Shown here: positions 8,524-16,445 of the stretch, in pieces | Layout of the letters: the number at the start of each line of letters is the position of its first letter | How positions within the stretch are numbered: the stretch's first letter is position 1 | From: Ornithinimicrobium cryptoxanthini | Lineage (GTDB): Bacteria > Actinomycetota > Actinomycetes > Actinomycetales > Dermatophilaceae | Assembly: GCF_023923205.1 (NCBI RefSeq) | Contig: NZ_CP099490.1 | Coordinates: forward strand, 2,418,001 to 2,482,000 | Length of the DNA stretch: 64,000 nt | Direction of reading: 5' to 3' | Notes under the pieces: model-generated | What the model was told of the DNA's origin: nothing | Seen by the model: only the letters and a program-made list of their open reading frames with translations | Databases searched by the model: none | Made by a program: the position numbers and the translations under genes

Positions 8524-9459
8524 TCAGCTCGCCGACGCAACCAGTGCGAAGGCGGCCATGACCTTGCCGAGCACCCGCACGGGGTGGGCCAGGTCATCCC
8601 ACGTCAGGCGCACCACCGTGTAGCCGAGCGCTCGCAGCCGGTCTTCCCGCAGTTTCTCCCTCATGAGGTCGTCCCGGGAGGAGTACTTGATCGCGCCGTC
8701 AAACTCCACGATGGTCCGCTTCTCGCGGAACAGGAAGTCGACCCTGCCCAGGAGTTGTCCGTCCCGGCCGTGAATCAACACCTGCCGTTCCGGCACCGGT
8801 AGATCAAGCATGTGGAACACCCACCCGCAGCGGGACTCTCCAGCAGACTCGGACAAACCGTCGGCGTGAGCGACCACCTTCTTGGCCCGCGATGTTCCGT
8901 GGCCGTAGCCCCCGACCGCTAGGGCTTCGTCCAGGTCTGACGGCTGGCACAGCTCCAGGTGAAGGCAACCGTCGGCACTCACCAGTCCGGACTGGATGCC
9001 AAACGTTCCAGCCACCTGGAGCGCCGCCCGGGCTGGTTTGACGACCCGGATCCCGTCGACCTCCGTCACCCAGGACGGACTGATGGGTGCGTGCACCCGG
9101 AGCAGGTCGTCGCTGTGGCCACGGCGTCCGTCGGTCCGCACCACGTGCACCCTGTTGTCGACTCCAAACAGCGGCACCCCCAACAGGCTCAGCGCACTGT
9201 GGTGGCTCAGCGCGAGCGCCGGCGCGGTTTGAGGGCTGTGCATGATGGCCCGGGCGCGGATCCGGTGCCGGTCCCACGGCTGCGCTGCCTCCCACACAGC
9301 AGCACTGACCACGACATCGCGCCGCAGCCGGATGAGTTCACCCCGTCGAAGTGCCCGGGCAATCTCTTGACGTGCCACCCCCGCCTTGACCATTCGGGAC
9401 ACTGAGCCCACGTCGCCGGTTGCCGCGAGGCTGATCCTGATGTCGTCGTGCATCCGCAC
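8524..9459 (-). CDS. AbiEi-like/DUF559 domain protein, putative Vsr-fold endonuclease
   Basis: A 311-residue protein with two parts. Residues 1-60 look like the winged-helix region of AbiEi-type antitoxin-like proteins ([24 protein letters not shown]). The C-terminal 100 residues are a DUF559-type nuclease fold of the Vsr/restriction-endonuclease class: [22 protein letters not shown] gives the Asp and Glu-x-Asp core, followed by [24 protein letters not shown]. Such genes are common, scattered single genes in Micrococcales and their role is unknown; no partner toxin is adjacent. It stands alone between two copies of the 66-bp element, about 49 bp from each. The start at 9459 (ATG; a second ATG two codons on) is plausible but not certain. 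Confidence 0.82.
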   Translation of the reverse strand: MRMHDDIRISLAATGDVGSVSRMVKAGVARQEIARALRRGELIRLRRDVVVSAAVWEAAQPWDRHRIRARAIMHSPQTAPALALSHHSALSLLGVPLFGVDNRVHVVRTDGRRGHSDDLLRVHAPISPSWVTEVDGIRVVKPARAALQVAGTFGIQSGLVSADGCLHLELCQPSDLDEALAVGGYGHGTSRAKKVVAHADGLSESAGESRCGWVFHMLDLPVPERQVLIHGRDGQLLGRVDFLFREKRTIVEFDGAIKYSSRDDLMREKLREDRLRALGYTVVRLTWDDLAHPVRVLGKVMAAFALVASAS

Positions 9460-9509
9460 ACCATGCTGCGCGAAGGAGTCCGCCCGCAGATTTCGTCCAC
9501 ACCCCCTGC

Positions 9510-9575
9510 CTGGGCACGGTTGTTCGCGCCGCGGGAGTGCTATTTCGCTCCCATGCCGCGCACAACCGTGCCCAG
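9510..9575 (-). repeat. 66-bp palindromic element, copy 2
   Basis: Perfect 14-15-bp arms ending CTGGGCACGGTTGT and ACAACCGTGCCCAG. On the minus strand GGGAGCG-AAATAG occupies the same positions as GAGCGATATATCT in copies 1 and 3. It lies 50 bases upstream of the DUF559 gene and in the same orientation as that gene. Confidence 0.85.
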
Positions 9576-9576
9576 G

Positions 9577-9622
9577 TTCAGTGGTGGCTCAGTGGTGGTG
9601 GCGGCTCAGTGGTGGTGGCGGC
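9577..9622. repeat. Short degenerate tandem repeat CAGTGGTGGTGGCGGCT
   Basis: Three imperfect units of 11-17 bases abut copy 2 of the 66-bp element and run into the 3' end of the amidohydrolase gene, where they encode its last residues (GRHHH). Slippage here would change the C-terminal tail. Confidence 0.6.
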
Positions 9623-10727
9623 CCTGGGACTCGTGCGCGTGACCCCGGAGTATGACGCGGTGCGGGTCGGCCATCGTCCTCAGGTCCTCGCGGGGATCGT
9701 CGCGATAGACCACCAGGTCGGCCGACTTCCCCTCGGCGATCCCCGGCCGACCCAGCCACTCCCGCGCGGCCCAGGTCGCAGCGCCAATCGCCTCGAGGTT
9801 GCTCATGCCCGCCTTCGTCAGCGCCTCGACCTCGCGCGCGACCAGCCCGTGCGGCAGCTGCCCGCCGGCATCGGTCCCGACATAGATCGGCACCCCAGCC
9901 TCCCGCGCCTGGGCGACCGTCTCGTAGCGTCGCTCATACAGATCCATCATGTGGTCGGCATACGTCGGGAACTTCCCTCGCCCGGCGTCCGCGAATTTCG
10001 GGAAGTTGTCGATGTTGACCAGCGTCGGCACGATCGCGATCTGCTGCTCGGCAAAGGCGTCGATGGTGTCGTCGAGCAGCCCGGTCGCGTGCTCGATGCA
10101 GTCAGTCCCCGCCGCGGCAAAATCACGCAGTGACTGCTCTCCGAAGCAGTGCGCCGTCACCCGGGCACCCTCCTCGTGCGCAGCGGCGATGGCTGCAGTG
10201 AGCTCCTCCACCGGCCACTGCGTGCCCAGGTCACCAGTCTCCCGGTCGATCCAGTCCCCCACGAGCTTGACCCATCCATCTCCCCGTCGCGCCTCACGTC
10301 GCACGTAGGTGACGAGGTCCTCCGGCTCGATCTCGTGCGCGAAGTTGCGGAGATACCGTTTGGGCCGCGCGATGTGCCGGCCCGCCCGGATCAGCCGCGG
10401 CAGATCCTCACGATCGTGGATCCACGAGGTGTCCAGCGGGCTGCCCGCATCGCGCAGCAGCAGGGCCCCGGCGTCCCGGTCCGCGAGCGCGTGCTCCTCG
10501 GCACGCTCGGGCGGGACCCCTCCGGTGGCCTCCAACCCGACGTGGCAGTGCGCGTCCACGAGACCAGGCAGGACCCAGCCCTCGATCGTCTCGACCTCAC
10601 CCGCCATCCCCTGAGGCGCCGTCATACTGATCCGTCCGTCCACCACCCAGACCTCATCGAGCGTCTCCTCGGGCCCCACCAGCACCTGACCACGGATGTG
10701 AAAGGTGGGTTGATTCATGAGCGCCAC
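9606..10727 (-). CDS. Amidohydrolase family protein (imidazolonepropionase-like)
   Basis: A metal-dependent hydrolase of the amidohydrolase superfamily, 373 residues. Metal ligands and catalytic positions are visible: DAHCHVG after the N-terminal beta-sandwich, VKLVGDW with the probable carbamylated Lys, TAHCFGEQ, CIEHATGL and VGTDAGGQLPHG. A short C-terminal beta segment (GKSADLVVYRDDP) closes the sandwich. The substrate cannot be told from sequence; relatives act on cyclic amides or peptides. The GTG at 10727 and ATG at 10718 are both possible starts. It ends in three His codons within a short repeat. It is transcribed alone and divergently from the lipoprotein at 10911. Confidence 0.85.
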   Translation of the reverse strand: MALMNQPTFHIRGQVLVGPEETLDEVWVVDGRISMTAPQGMAGEVETIEGWVLPGLVDAHCHVGLEATGGVPPERAEEHALADRDAGALLLRDAGSPLDTSWIHDREDLPRLIRAGRHIARPKRYLRNFAHEIEPEDLVTYVRREARRGDGWVKLVGDWIDRETGDLGTQWPVEELTAAIAAAHEEGARVTAHCFGEQSLRDFAAAGTDCIEHATGLLDDTIDAFAEQQIAIVPTLVNIDNFPKFADAGRGKFPTYADHMMDLYERRYETVAQAREAGVPIYVGTDAGGQLPHGLVAREVEALTKAGMSNLEAIGAATWAAREWLGRPGIAEGKSADLVVYRDDPREDLRTMADPHRVILRGHAHESQGRHHH

Positions 10728-10910
10728 GTCCGATTCCAGAAGATTTCAGTGAAGCGGCTCGAAAGTCGCGGCCTGCGTCCTCTACCAGTAAGGACCCATC
10801 GTGCCGTAGGCGAGCCGAGCTGTTGGCGACTTCTTGAAGAGAGTCTATCTATTGTTGGGCGACACAACAGGTCGTGGTGACGAATGTCAGGTAGTACAGG
10901 GAGGCGTCGC

Positions 10911-11608
10911 GTGTCCACAGCACCCGTTCGACTGGGGCTTGTGGCCCTGGGGGTAGGCATCCTCGTGGCGTGCTCCGGGGGGTCACTGACTGGACCGGAC
11001 GACCCCACTGACCAGCCACAGAACTGCAGACCGAACAGCCCCATGAAAAGGACAGGGATCAACTCCCGTCGGTGACGAGGGAAGATGTGCTGCAACTCCT
11101 CTGGGAGGAGCGAGGGCTGGAGGGGCCGCCCGAGCAGATTGACCTCGTCCGTGAAGTCTCCGATGCGGAGTACATGCCGGTCCAGGCAGAGTGCCTGACC
11201 GCGGTTGGATTCCCGCCTCAGGTCAGTGGTGACTCCTACACCTGGCAGGTCCCGGCGGCACAGTCAGACGCCTTTACCCTGGCGGACTACCGTTGCGCGG
11301 CGCAGTACCCACGACTCCTCGCCTACTCACAGCCATACACCGACGAGCAGATGACTCTCATCTACACCTGGGTCGCCGACCAGACCGTTCCCTGCTACGC
11401 CGGGCAGGGTCACCACGTGAGCGGGATGCCGACCCATGAGTCCTTCCTGGAGCAATACGTCACAACCCAGACCTGGTGGCTGCCGCAGGACGGCATGGAC
11501 CTCATCACATTCGAGGAGCAGGAAGCACTGGGAGTCGGTGTGCCCGCGCCTGCCGCCGCAGGAGGTGCTCTACGGGGACTAGCTGGGACGGCTCTTCCCG
11601 GCCGATAG
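10911..11608 (+). pseudogene. Predicted lipoprotein broken by a -1 frameshift
   Basis: A GTG at 10911, six bases after GGGAGG, starts VSTAPVRLGLVALGVGILVACSG: a lipoprotein signal peptide with lipobox LVAC. This frame ends at 11075. A second frame, one base earlier, is open from just after 11011 and reads ...EKDRDQLPSVTREDVLQLL... to 11608, about 180 residues with the composition of an exported domain (many Tyr/Gln/Asp, three Cys) and no signal of its own. Together they make one lipoprotein of about 230 residues with the shift between 11012 and 11075; the AAAA run at 11046-11049 is a candidate. It may be a sequencing error, a pseudogene or programmed slippage. I do not recognise the domain. 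The 10728-10910 gap holds nothing else. Confidence 0.65.
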
Positions 11609-11617
11609 CCTGAGCAC

Positions 11618-13129
11618 ATGAGAGTTGATGCCGTCGTCATCGGAGCCGGCCACAACGGCCTGACCGCCGCCGCCTACCTGGCCAGGGCCGGGCGGTCGGT
11701 CCTGATCCTCGAGCGCTCCGACCACATCGGCGGGGCCGCGCGCTCCTACCAGGTCTTCCCCGCCCACGACGCCCGCCTGTCGGCATACTCCTATCTGGTC
11801 AGCCTGCTGCCGGACCAGATCATCGACGAGCTCGGCCTGGACCTGCAACTGGTCCGCCGCCGGATCAGCTCCTACACCCCGGTCGGTGACGGCGGCATCC
11901 TGGTCGACAACGGCGATGCAGCCCGCACGGCCCGCGACCTCGGTCCTGATGCGCAGGCCTGGGACGACTTCTACGGCATGACCGGCGAGCTCGCCCAGCG
12001 GCTCTTCCCCACAGTCACCGAGCCGCTGCGCTCGCGGGACGACGTCCGCTCCCTCGTCGGCGAGGAGGCGTGGCGCGACGTCTTCGAGCAGCCGCTGGGC
12101 GAGGCGATCGAGGCGCGCTTCACCTCCGACGTCGTGCGGGGCATCGTGCTCACCGACGGGTTGATCGGCACGTTCGGCGGGGCCCGCGACGCCGAGCGCC
12201 TGGTCAACCGCTGCTTCCTCTATCACGTGATCGGCCGCGGCACCGGCGACTGGGATGTGCCGGTGGGCGGCATGGGCGCCGTCACCGATGGCCTGCTCCG
12301 CACTGCCCAGGAGTATGGCGCGCAGCTGCGGACCTCCTCCACCGTCACCTCGGTCTCCACCGACGGGGCCGAGGCGGTGGTCCAGACTGCAGACGGGCTG
12401 GAGGTGCGTGCGGGGCAGGTCTTCGCCAACTGCGCGCCGAACGTGCTGGACCGACTGCTGGGTGAGGCTCCGAGCAGGCCGGAGCCAGAGGGTGCCCAGC
12501 TCAAGATCAACATGCTGCTCTCCCGGTTGCCCGCGCTGAAGGATCCCTCCGTGACGCCGGAGCAGGCGTTCGCGGGGACGCTGCACATCAACGAGGGCTA
12601 TGAGCAGATCGCGACCGCCTATGCGCAGGCCGCGGCCGGGCAGATCCCGGACGTGCCGCCGTGCGAGGTCTACTGCCACAGCCTGTCCGACGACTCGATC
12701 CTCGGACCTGACCTGGTCGCGTCCGGGGCCCACACACTGACGCTGTTCGGGCTGCACATGCCGGCTCGGTTGTTCCGGGAAGACCCTGCGGGCGCCCGCG
12801 AGCGCGCCGCGGAGCTGACGATGGCCTCGATCAACTCGGTGCTCGCCGAGCCGATCGAGGACTGCCTGCTCGCGGCCGACACGATCGAGGTGCGCAGCCC
12901 GCTCGACATCGAGACCTCGGTCGGCATGCCTGGCGGGCACATCTTCCACGGCGACCTGCAGTGGCCCTTCGCCGAGTCGGCGGACGACGTGGGCCGGTGG
13001 GGCACCGAGACCCGGCACGCCAACGTCTTCCTGTGTGGGGCCGGCGCGCGGCGCGGTGGCGGCGTCAGCGGGATCCCCGGCCGTGCCGCGGTGGCTGCCG
13101 CCCTGGGCGAGGACGAGCTCAGCCGCTGA
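11618..13129 (+). CDS. FAD/NAD(P)-dependent oxidoreductase (phytoene-desaturase/PYROXD2-like)
   Basis: A 503-residue flavoprotein of the amine-oxidase/phytoene-desaturase superfamily. The N-terminal dinucleotide fold is VVIGAGHNGLTAAAYLARAG followed by LILERSDHIGGAAR. The C-terminal FAD-binding stretch reads NVFLCGAGARRGGGVSGIPG. The layout fits the family close to PYROXD2, whose bacterial members have unknown substrates. It is not beside carotenoid genes, so carotenoid synthesis is not supported. The start is the ATG at 11618, ten bases past the upstream frameshifted gene's stop. Confidence 0.85.
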   Translation: MRVDAVVIGAGHNGLTAAAYLARAGRSVLILERSDHIGGAARSYQVFPAHDARLSAYSYLVSLLPDQIIDELGLDLQLVRRRISSYTPVGDGGILVDNGDAARTARDLGPDAQAWDDFYGMTGELAQRLFPTVTEPLRSRDDVRSLVGEEAWRDVFEQPLGEAIEARFTSDVVRGIVLTDGLIGTFGGARDAERLVNRCFLYHVIGRGTGDWDVPVGGMGAVTDGLLRTAQEYGAQLRTSSTVTSVSTDGAEAVVQTADGLEVRAGQVFANCAPNVLDRLLGEAPSRPEPEGAQLKINMLLSRLPALKDPSVTPEQAFAGTLHINEGYEQIATAYAQAAAGQIPDVPPCEVYCHSLSDDSILGPDLVASGAHTLTLFGLHMPARLFREDPAGARERAAELTMASINSVLAEPIEDCLLAADTIEVRSPLDIETSVGMPGGHIFHGDLQWPFAESADDVGRWGTETRHANVFLCGAGARRGGGVSGIPGRAAVAAALGEDELSR

Positions 13130-13140
13130 TCGCGCCGGCC

Positions 13141-13149
13141 TGTGGACAA
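13141..13149 (-). promoter_or_regulatory. DnaA-box-like site upstream of Uma2 gene
   Basis: TGTGGACAA (TTGTCCACA on the minus strand, the form favoured as a DnaA box in GC-rich actinobacteria) begins 67 bases before the Uma2 start. The paralogue at 48127 has TGTGGATAA at exactly the same distance. Function as a DnaA site is inference. Confidence 0.35.
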
Positions 13150-13207
13150 GTTCTGAGCCAGTCCCCCGACCATGTTTCGCTGGACCACATGAAAGAGAGG
13201 GGGCACC

Positions 13208-13771
13208 ATGGGACTTATGCCGACGCTGCCGCGGAGCGGCCCACTGACCCTCGAGGACTTCGAGGCGATCCGTGATGTCGACGACGGGCACCGTTACGAG
13301 CTCATCGACGGGACGCTCGTCGTGACACCGTCACCCGTGCCCGCACACCAGAACGCGGTGCAGGAGTTGTTCTTGCGACTGCACGGCACAAAACCAGCTG
13401 ACATACGGGTCTTCGTCGCGCCACTGGACATCAGGTTTGCGGGCGACACGGTCCTGCAACCTGACGTGCTGGTGGTGCCCAGGTCCGCAGTTGGTGGGCG
13501 GCGCATCGAGGGCGACCCGCTGCTGGCGGTCGAGGTGCTCTCTCCCAGCACCCGCACCTTCGATCTGGGCGCCAAACTGCTGCGTTATCAGCGGGCCGGC
13601 ACACCGGCCTACTGGGTCATTGATCCGGATGAGCCCTCGCTGCGCGTCTGGGAACTGCGCGACGACGTCTACGTCGAAGTTGCCCACGTCACCGGCGACG
13701 AGGTCGCGAAACTCTCCCTGCCGTGGCCCATCGAGATCGCCCCCAGCCACCTGGTCGACGACCTGCGCTGA
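13208..13771 (+). CDS. Uma2 family (DUF820) putative restriction endonuclease
   Basis: A 187-residue PD-(D/E)XK-fold protein of the Uma2/DUF820 family. Visible elements are YELIDGTLVV, LQPDVLVVP with the conserved Asp, AVEVLSPSTRTFDLGAKLLRY with Glu and Lys, and YWVIDPDEPSLRVWEL. The cellular role of Uma2 proteins is unknown. The RBS GAGGGGGCACC precedes the ATG. It is monocistronic, ending four bases before the convergent ffh gene. A shortened paralogue lies at 48127 and shares the leader sequence. Confidence 0.88.
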   Translation: MGLMPTLPRSGPLTLEDFEAIRDVDDGHRYELIDGTLVVTPSPVPAHQNAVQELFLRLHGTKPADIRVFVAPLDIRFAGDTVLQPDVLVVPRSAVGGRRIEGDPLLAVEVLSPSTRTFDLGAKLLRYQRAGTPAYWVIDPDEPSLRVWELRDDVYVEVAHVTGDEVAKLSLPWPIEIAPSHLVDDLR

Positions 13772-13774
13772 GCG

Positions 13775-15400
13775 CTACTGGTCCTTGAGGAACTTGTCGA
13801 ACCCGGCAGGCAGTTTGAGGCTGGACAGGTCCTGCTCACCAGCGTCGTCTGCACCGCCGGGAAGACCGAAGGCGCTGCCCATGGCGTTGCCGCGCGACTC
13901 CTCAGCCTTCTGCGTGGCCAGCCGCTCCTGCTCGGCGCGCTTGGCGGGGTTGCCGCTCTTGCCCTTCTTGCGCTGGGGCGCCTTCCCCTTGCCCTTGGCC
14001 GAGCCGCCACCCAGGCCAGGCATCCCCGGCATCCCGGGCATGGCGCCGCCCTTGCGCATCTGACGCATCATCTTCTGAGCCTGACCAAACCGCTCGAGCA
14101 GCTGGTTGACCTCGGACGGTGAGACGCCCGAGCCCTTGGCAATGCGTGCCCGGCGCGAGCCGTTGATCTGTTTGGGGTGCATCCGCTCGAACGGGGTCAT
14201 CGAGCGGACCATCGCCTCGACCCGGTCGAACTCCTTGTCGTCCAGGGAGTCCAGCTGGGCACGCATCTGCTGCATGCCCGGCATCATGCCGAGCATCTGC
14301 TTCAGCGACCCCATCTTCTTGATGGCCTGCATCTGCTCCAGGAAGTCGACGAAGGTGAAGTCCTCCTCGGCCAGGAACTTGCGTGCCATCTCGCGCTGCT
14401 GCGCCTGGTCGAAGGCCTTCTCGGCCTGCTCGATCAGGGTCAGCACGTCACCCATGTCGAGGATCCGGCCGGCCATCCGGTCGGGGTGGAAGGTCTCGAA
14501 GTCCTTGACGCCCTCGCCGGTGGAGGCAAACAGGATCGGCTCACCGGTGACGGTGGCGACTGACAGCGCCGCACCACCGCGCGCGTCACCATCGAGCTTG
14601 GTCAGCACCGTGCCGGTGATCCCGACACCGTCGGCGAACGCCTTGGCAGTCTCGACGGCGGCCTGACCGATCATCGCGTCGATGACGAACAGCACCTCGT
14701 CGGCGTTGGTCTCCATCCGGATGTCGTGCGCCTGGCGCATCAGGTCGACGTCGACGGCCAACCGGCCGGCGGTGTCGATGATGACCACGTCGTGGTTCTT
14801 GTCCCGGGCGTGCGCGACACCGTCGACGGCGACGTCGATCGGGTCGCCGAACGAGCGCGTCCCCTCGCCCGACTCCAGCGCCGCGTCGTGTCCGAACACG
14901 TTGCCCCGCTCGGGCGCGAAGACCGGCACACCCGCGCGCTCACCGACCACCTCGAGCTGGGTGACGGCGTTGGGGCGCTGCAGGTCGGCTGCGACGAGCA
15001 GCGGGGTGTGGCCCTGCTCCTTGAGCCAGAAGCCGAGCTTGCCGGCCAGCGTCGTCTTGCCCGAGCCCTGCAGGCCGGCGAGCATGATCACGGTCGGCGG
15101 GTTCTTGGCCAGGTTGAGACGCCGAGTCTGCCCGCCGAGGATGCTGACGAGCTCCTCGTTGACGATCTTGACGACCTGCTGCCCCGGGTTGAGCGCCTTG
15201 GACACCTCGGCGCCGAGTGCCCGGTCCCGGACCTGGCCGGTGAACTGCTTCACCACCGGCAGCGCCACATCGGCGTCGAGCAGCGCCATCCGGATGTCAC
15301 GGACGGTCTTGTTGACGTCGGTCTCGGACAGGGCACCCTTGCGCTTGAGGTTGCGGAAGGTCTCTGTCAGGCGGTCGGAGAGGCTGTTGAACACCCCCAC
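13775..15400 (-). CDS. ffh: Signal recognition particle protein Ffh
   Basis: The SRP GTPase that delivers nascent membrane proteins to FtsY. The 541 residues show the N domain, the G domain with GLQGSGKTTLAGK near residue 107, IDTAGRL and TKLDGDARGG, and a Met-rich M domain (MGSLKQMLGMMPGMQQMR). The tail is long, Gly/Met/Pro- then Lys-rich (GMPGMPGMPGLGGGSAKGKG), and ends DKFLKDQ. The ATG start is in MGVFNSLSDRLTETFRNL. ftsY follows about 1 kb away, separated by the convergently placed MpaB-like gene. Confidence 0.96.
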   Translation of the reverse strand: MGVFNSLSDRLTETFRNLKRKGALSETDVNKTVRDIRMALLDADVALPVVKQFTGQVRDRALGAEVSKALNPGQQVVKIVNEELVSILGGQTRRLNLAKNPPTVIMLAGLQGSGKTTLAGKLGFWLKEQGHTPLLVAADLQRPNAVTQLEVVGERAGVPVFAPERGNVFGHDAALESGEGTRSFGDPIDVAVDGVAHARDKNHDVVIIDTAGRLAVDVDLMRQAHDIRMETNADEVLFVIDAMIGQAAVETAKAFADGVGITGTVLTKLDGDARGGAALSVATVTGEPILFASTGEGVKDFETFHPDRMAGRILDMGDVLTLIEQAEKAFDQAQQREMARKFLAEEDFTFVDFLEQMQAIKKMGSLKQMLGMMPGMQQMRAQLDSLDDKEFDRVEAMVRSMTPFERMHPKQINGSRRARIAKGSGVSPSEVNQLLERFGQAQKMMRQMRKGGAMPGMPGMPGLGGGSAKGKGKAPQRKKGKSGNPAKRAEQERLATQKAEESRGNAMGSAFGLPGGADDAGEQDLSSLKLPAGFDKFLKDQ

Positions 15401-15451
15401 AGGTTAACTGCTGGCGTCGCCTCGCCCATCCTCGCCGTCCCCTCCCCGAGT

Positions 15452-15517
15452 CTGGGCACGGCTACGTCACGTGCGGGAGCGATATATCTGTCGCGCTGAC
15501 GCAACAACGGTGCCCAG
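15452..15517 (+). repeat. 66-bp palindromic element, copy 3
   Basis: Arms CTGGGCAC and GTGCCCAG with one mismatch further in; GGGAGCGATATATCT occupies the same internal positions as in copies 1 and 2, now on the plus strand. It ends eight bases before the ATG of the MpaB-like gene, so it must lie in that gene's promoter or 5' untranslated region. Confidence 0.85.
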
Positions 15518-15525
15518 GTTGCACA

Positions 15526-16425
15526 ATGGTGGGCATGCCGATCCGTCGCCGACTCGCCGCCGCCCTCCGCCACCGGGTCGCCGGGCCCGACGCCGACCGC
15601 CGGGCAGCCGAGATCTGGCTGGCTCCGGGCGAGCGACGCTTTGCACCCACCGATCCGATCTGCCGGGTGCACAACCATGCGGGGATGTATGCCGGGGGCC
15701 TGCGTGCCCTGCTCCTCCAGTCACTGCACCCGCTGGCGATGGCGGGGGTCGGCGAGCACTCCGGCTATCGGGGTGACCCGTGGGGGCGGTTGCAGCGCAC
15801 CAGCGAGTTCATCGCGATGACCACCTTCGGCCCGGTCGACGGGGCCCAGCGCATGGTCGACCACATCAACCGGGTGCACGCCACCGTCTCGGGGACCGCG
15901 CCCGACGGACGGGCCTACGCCGCGCGCGACCCGCACCTGCTGGCCTGGGTCCACCTGGGGGAGGTCGACTCGTTCCTGACCTCGCACCAGCGACACTCGC
16001 GCACCCCACTCACTCCCTCCGAGGCAGACACCTACGTCGCCCAGACCTCGTGGGTGGCCGGCGAGCTGGGCGTCATCGACGCACCAGTCACGACAGCGCA
16101 GCTGCAGGCGCAGCTCGCGCACTACCGCCCCGAGCTCGAGCTGACCGAGGGTGCCCGGGATGCAGCGGCCTTCCTGCTGCGCGAGCCTCCGCTGCCGGTG
16201 GCGGCACGTCCCGGCTACTGGATGCTGGCCGCCGGCGCGGTGTCGATGCTGCCCGACTATGCCCGGGACCTGCTAGGCCTGCGCGTCGGCGGACGGCTGG
16301 ACCCGGTGGCTGAACGCCTGCTGCTGCGACCGGCGGGTCGGGTCGGCACCGCCGCAGTCGGCTGGGCCCTGGGCGAGCCGGGCGACCCCCGCAACTCTCC
16401 TGCCAGCTCTGCCGTCGCGAGCTGA
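15526..16425 (+). CDS. Oxygenase MpaB-like (DUF2236) family protein
   Basis: A 299-residue member of the DUF2236/MpaB family, related to latex-clearing and MpaB oxygenases that use haem. Recognisable blocks are YAGGLRALLLQSLHPLAMAGV, DPWGRLQRTSEFI, THE-like HINRVHATVSG and WVHLGEVDSFL. The His residues in HP and in the following helices are candidate haem ligands. The actual substrate is unknown. The ATG at 15526 or at 15535 may be used. A copy of the 66-bp palindromic element ends just upstream, so its expression may depend on that element. Confidence 0.82.
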   Translation: MVGMPIRRRLAAALRHRVAGPDADRRAAEIWLAPGERRFAPTDPICRVHNHAGMYAGGLRALLLQSLHPLAMAGVGEHSGYRGDPWGRLQRTSEFIAMTTFGPVDGAQRMVDHINRVHATVSGTAPDGRAYAARDPHLLAWVHLGEVDSFLTSHQRHSRTPLTPSEADTYVAQTSWVAGELGVIDAPVTTAQLQAQLAHYRPELELTEGARDAAAFLLREPPLPVAARPGYWMLAAGAVSMLPDYARDLLGLRVGGRLDPVAERLLLRPAGRVGTAAVGWALGEPGDPRNSPASSAVAS

Positions 16426-16445
16426 GCGGGCAGCTGGCGTGCCGG

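Noticed and set aside
9577..9622. Short GGT-rich repeats as a mobile element remnant
   Set aside because: Only 46 bp long, degenerate, and partly coding; probably simple slippage.
10740..10883. A tRNA-like fragment upstream of the frameshifted lipoprotein
   Set aside because: Only a weak resemblance; no cloverleaf could be formed.
11579..13291. A 570-codon open frame on the minus strand
   Set aside because: Antisense to the flavin oxidoreductase, which has clear FAD motifs; the opposite frame has Ala/Gly/Arg-rich sequence only.
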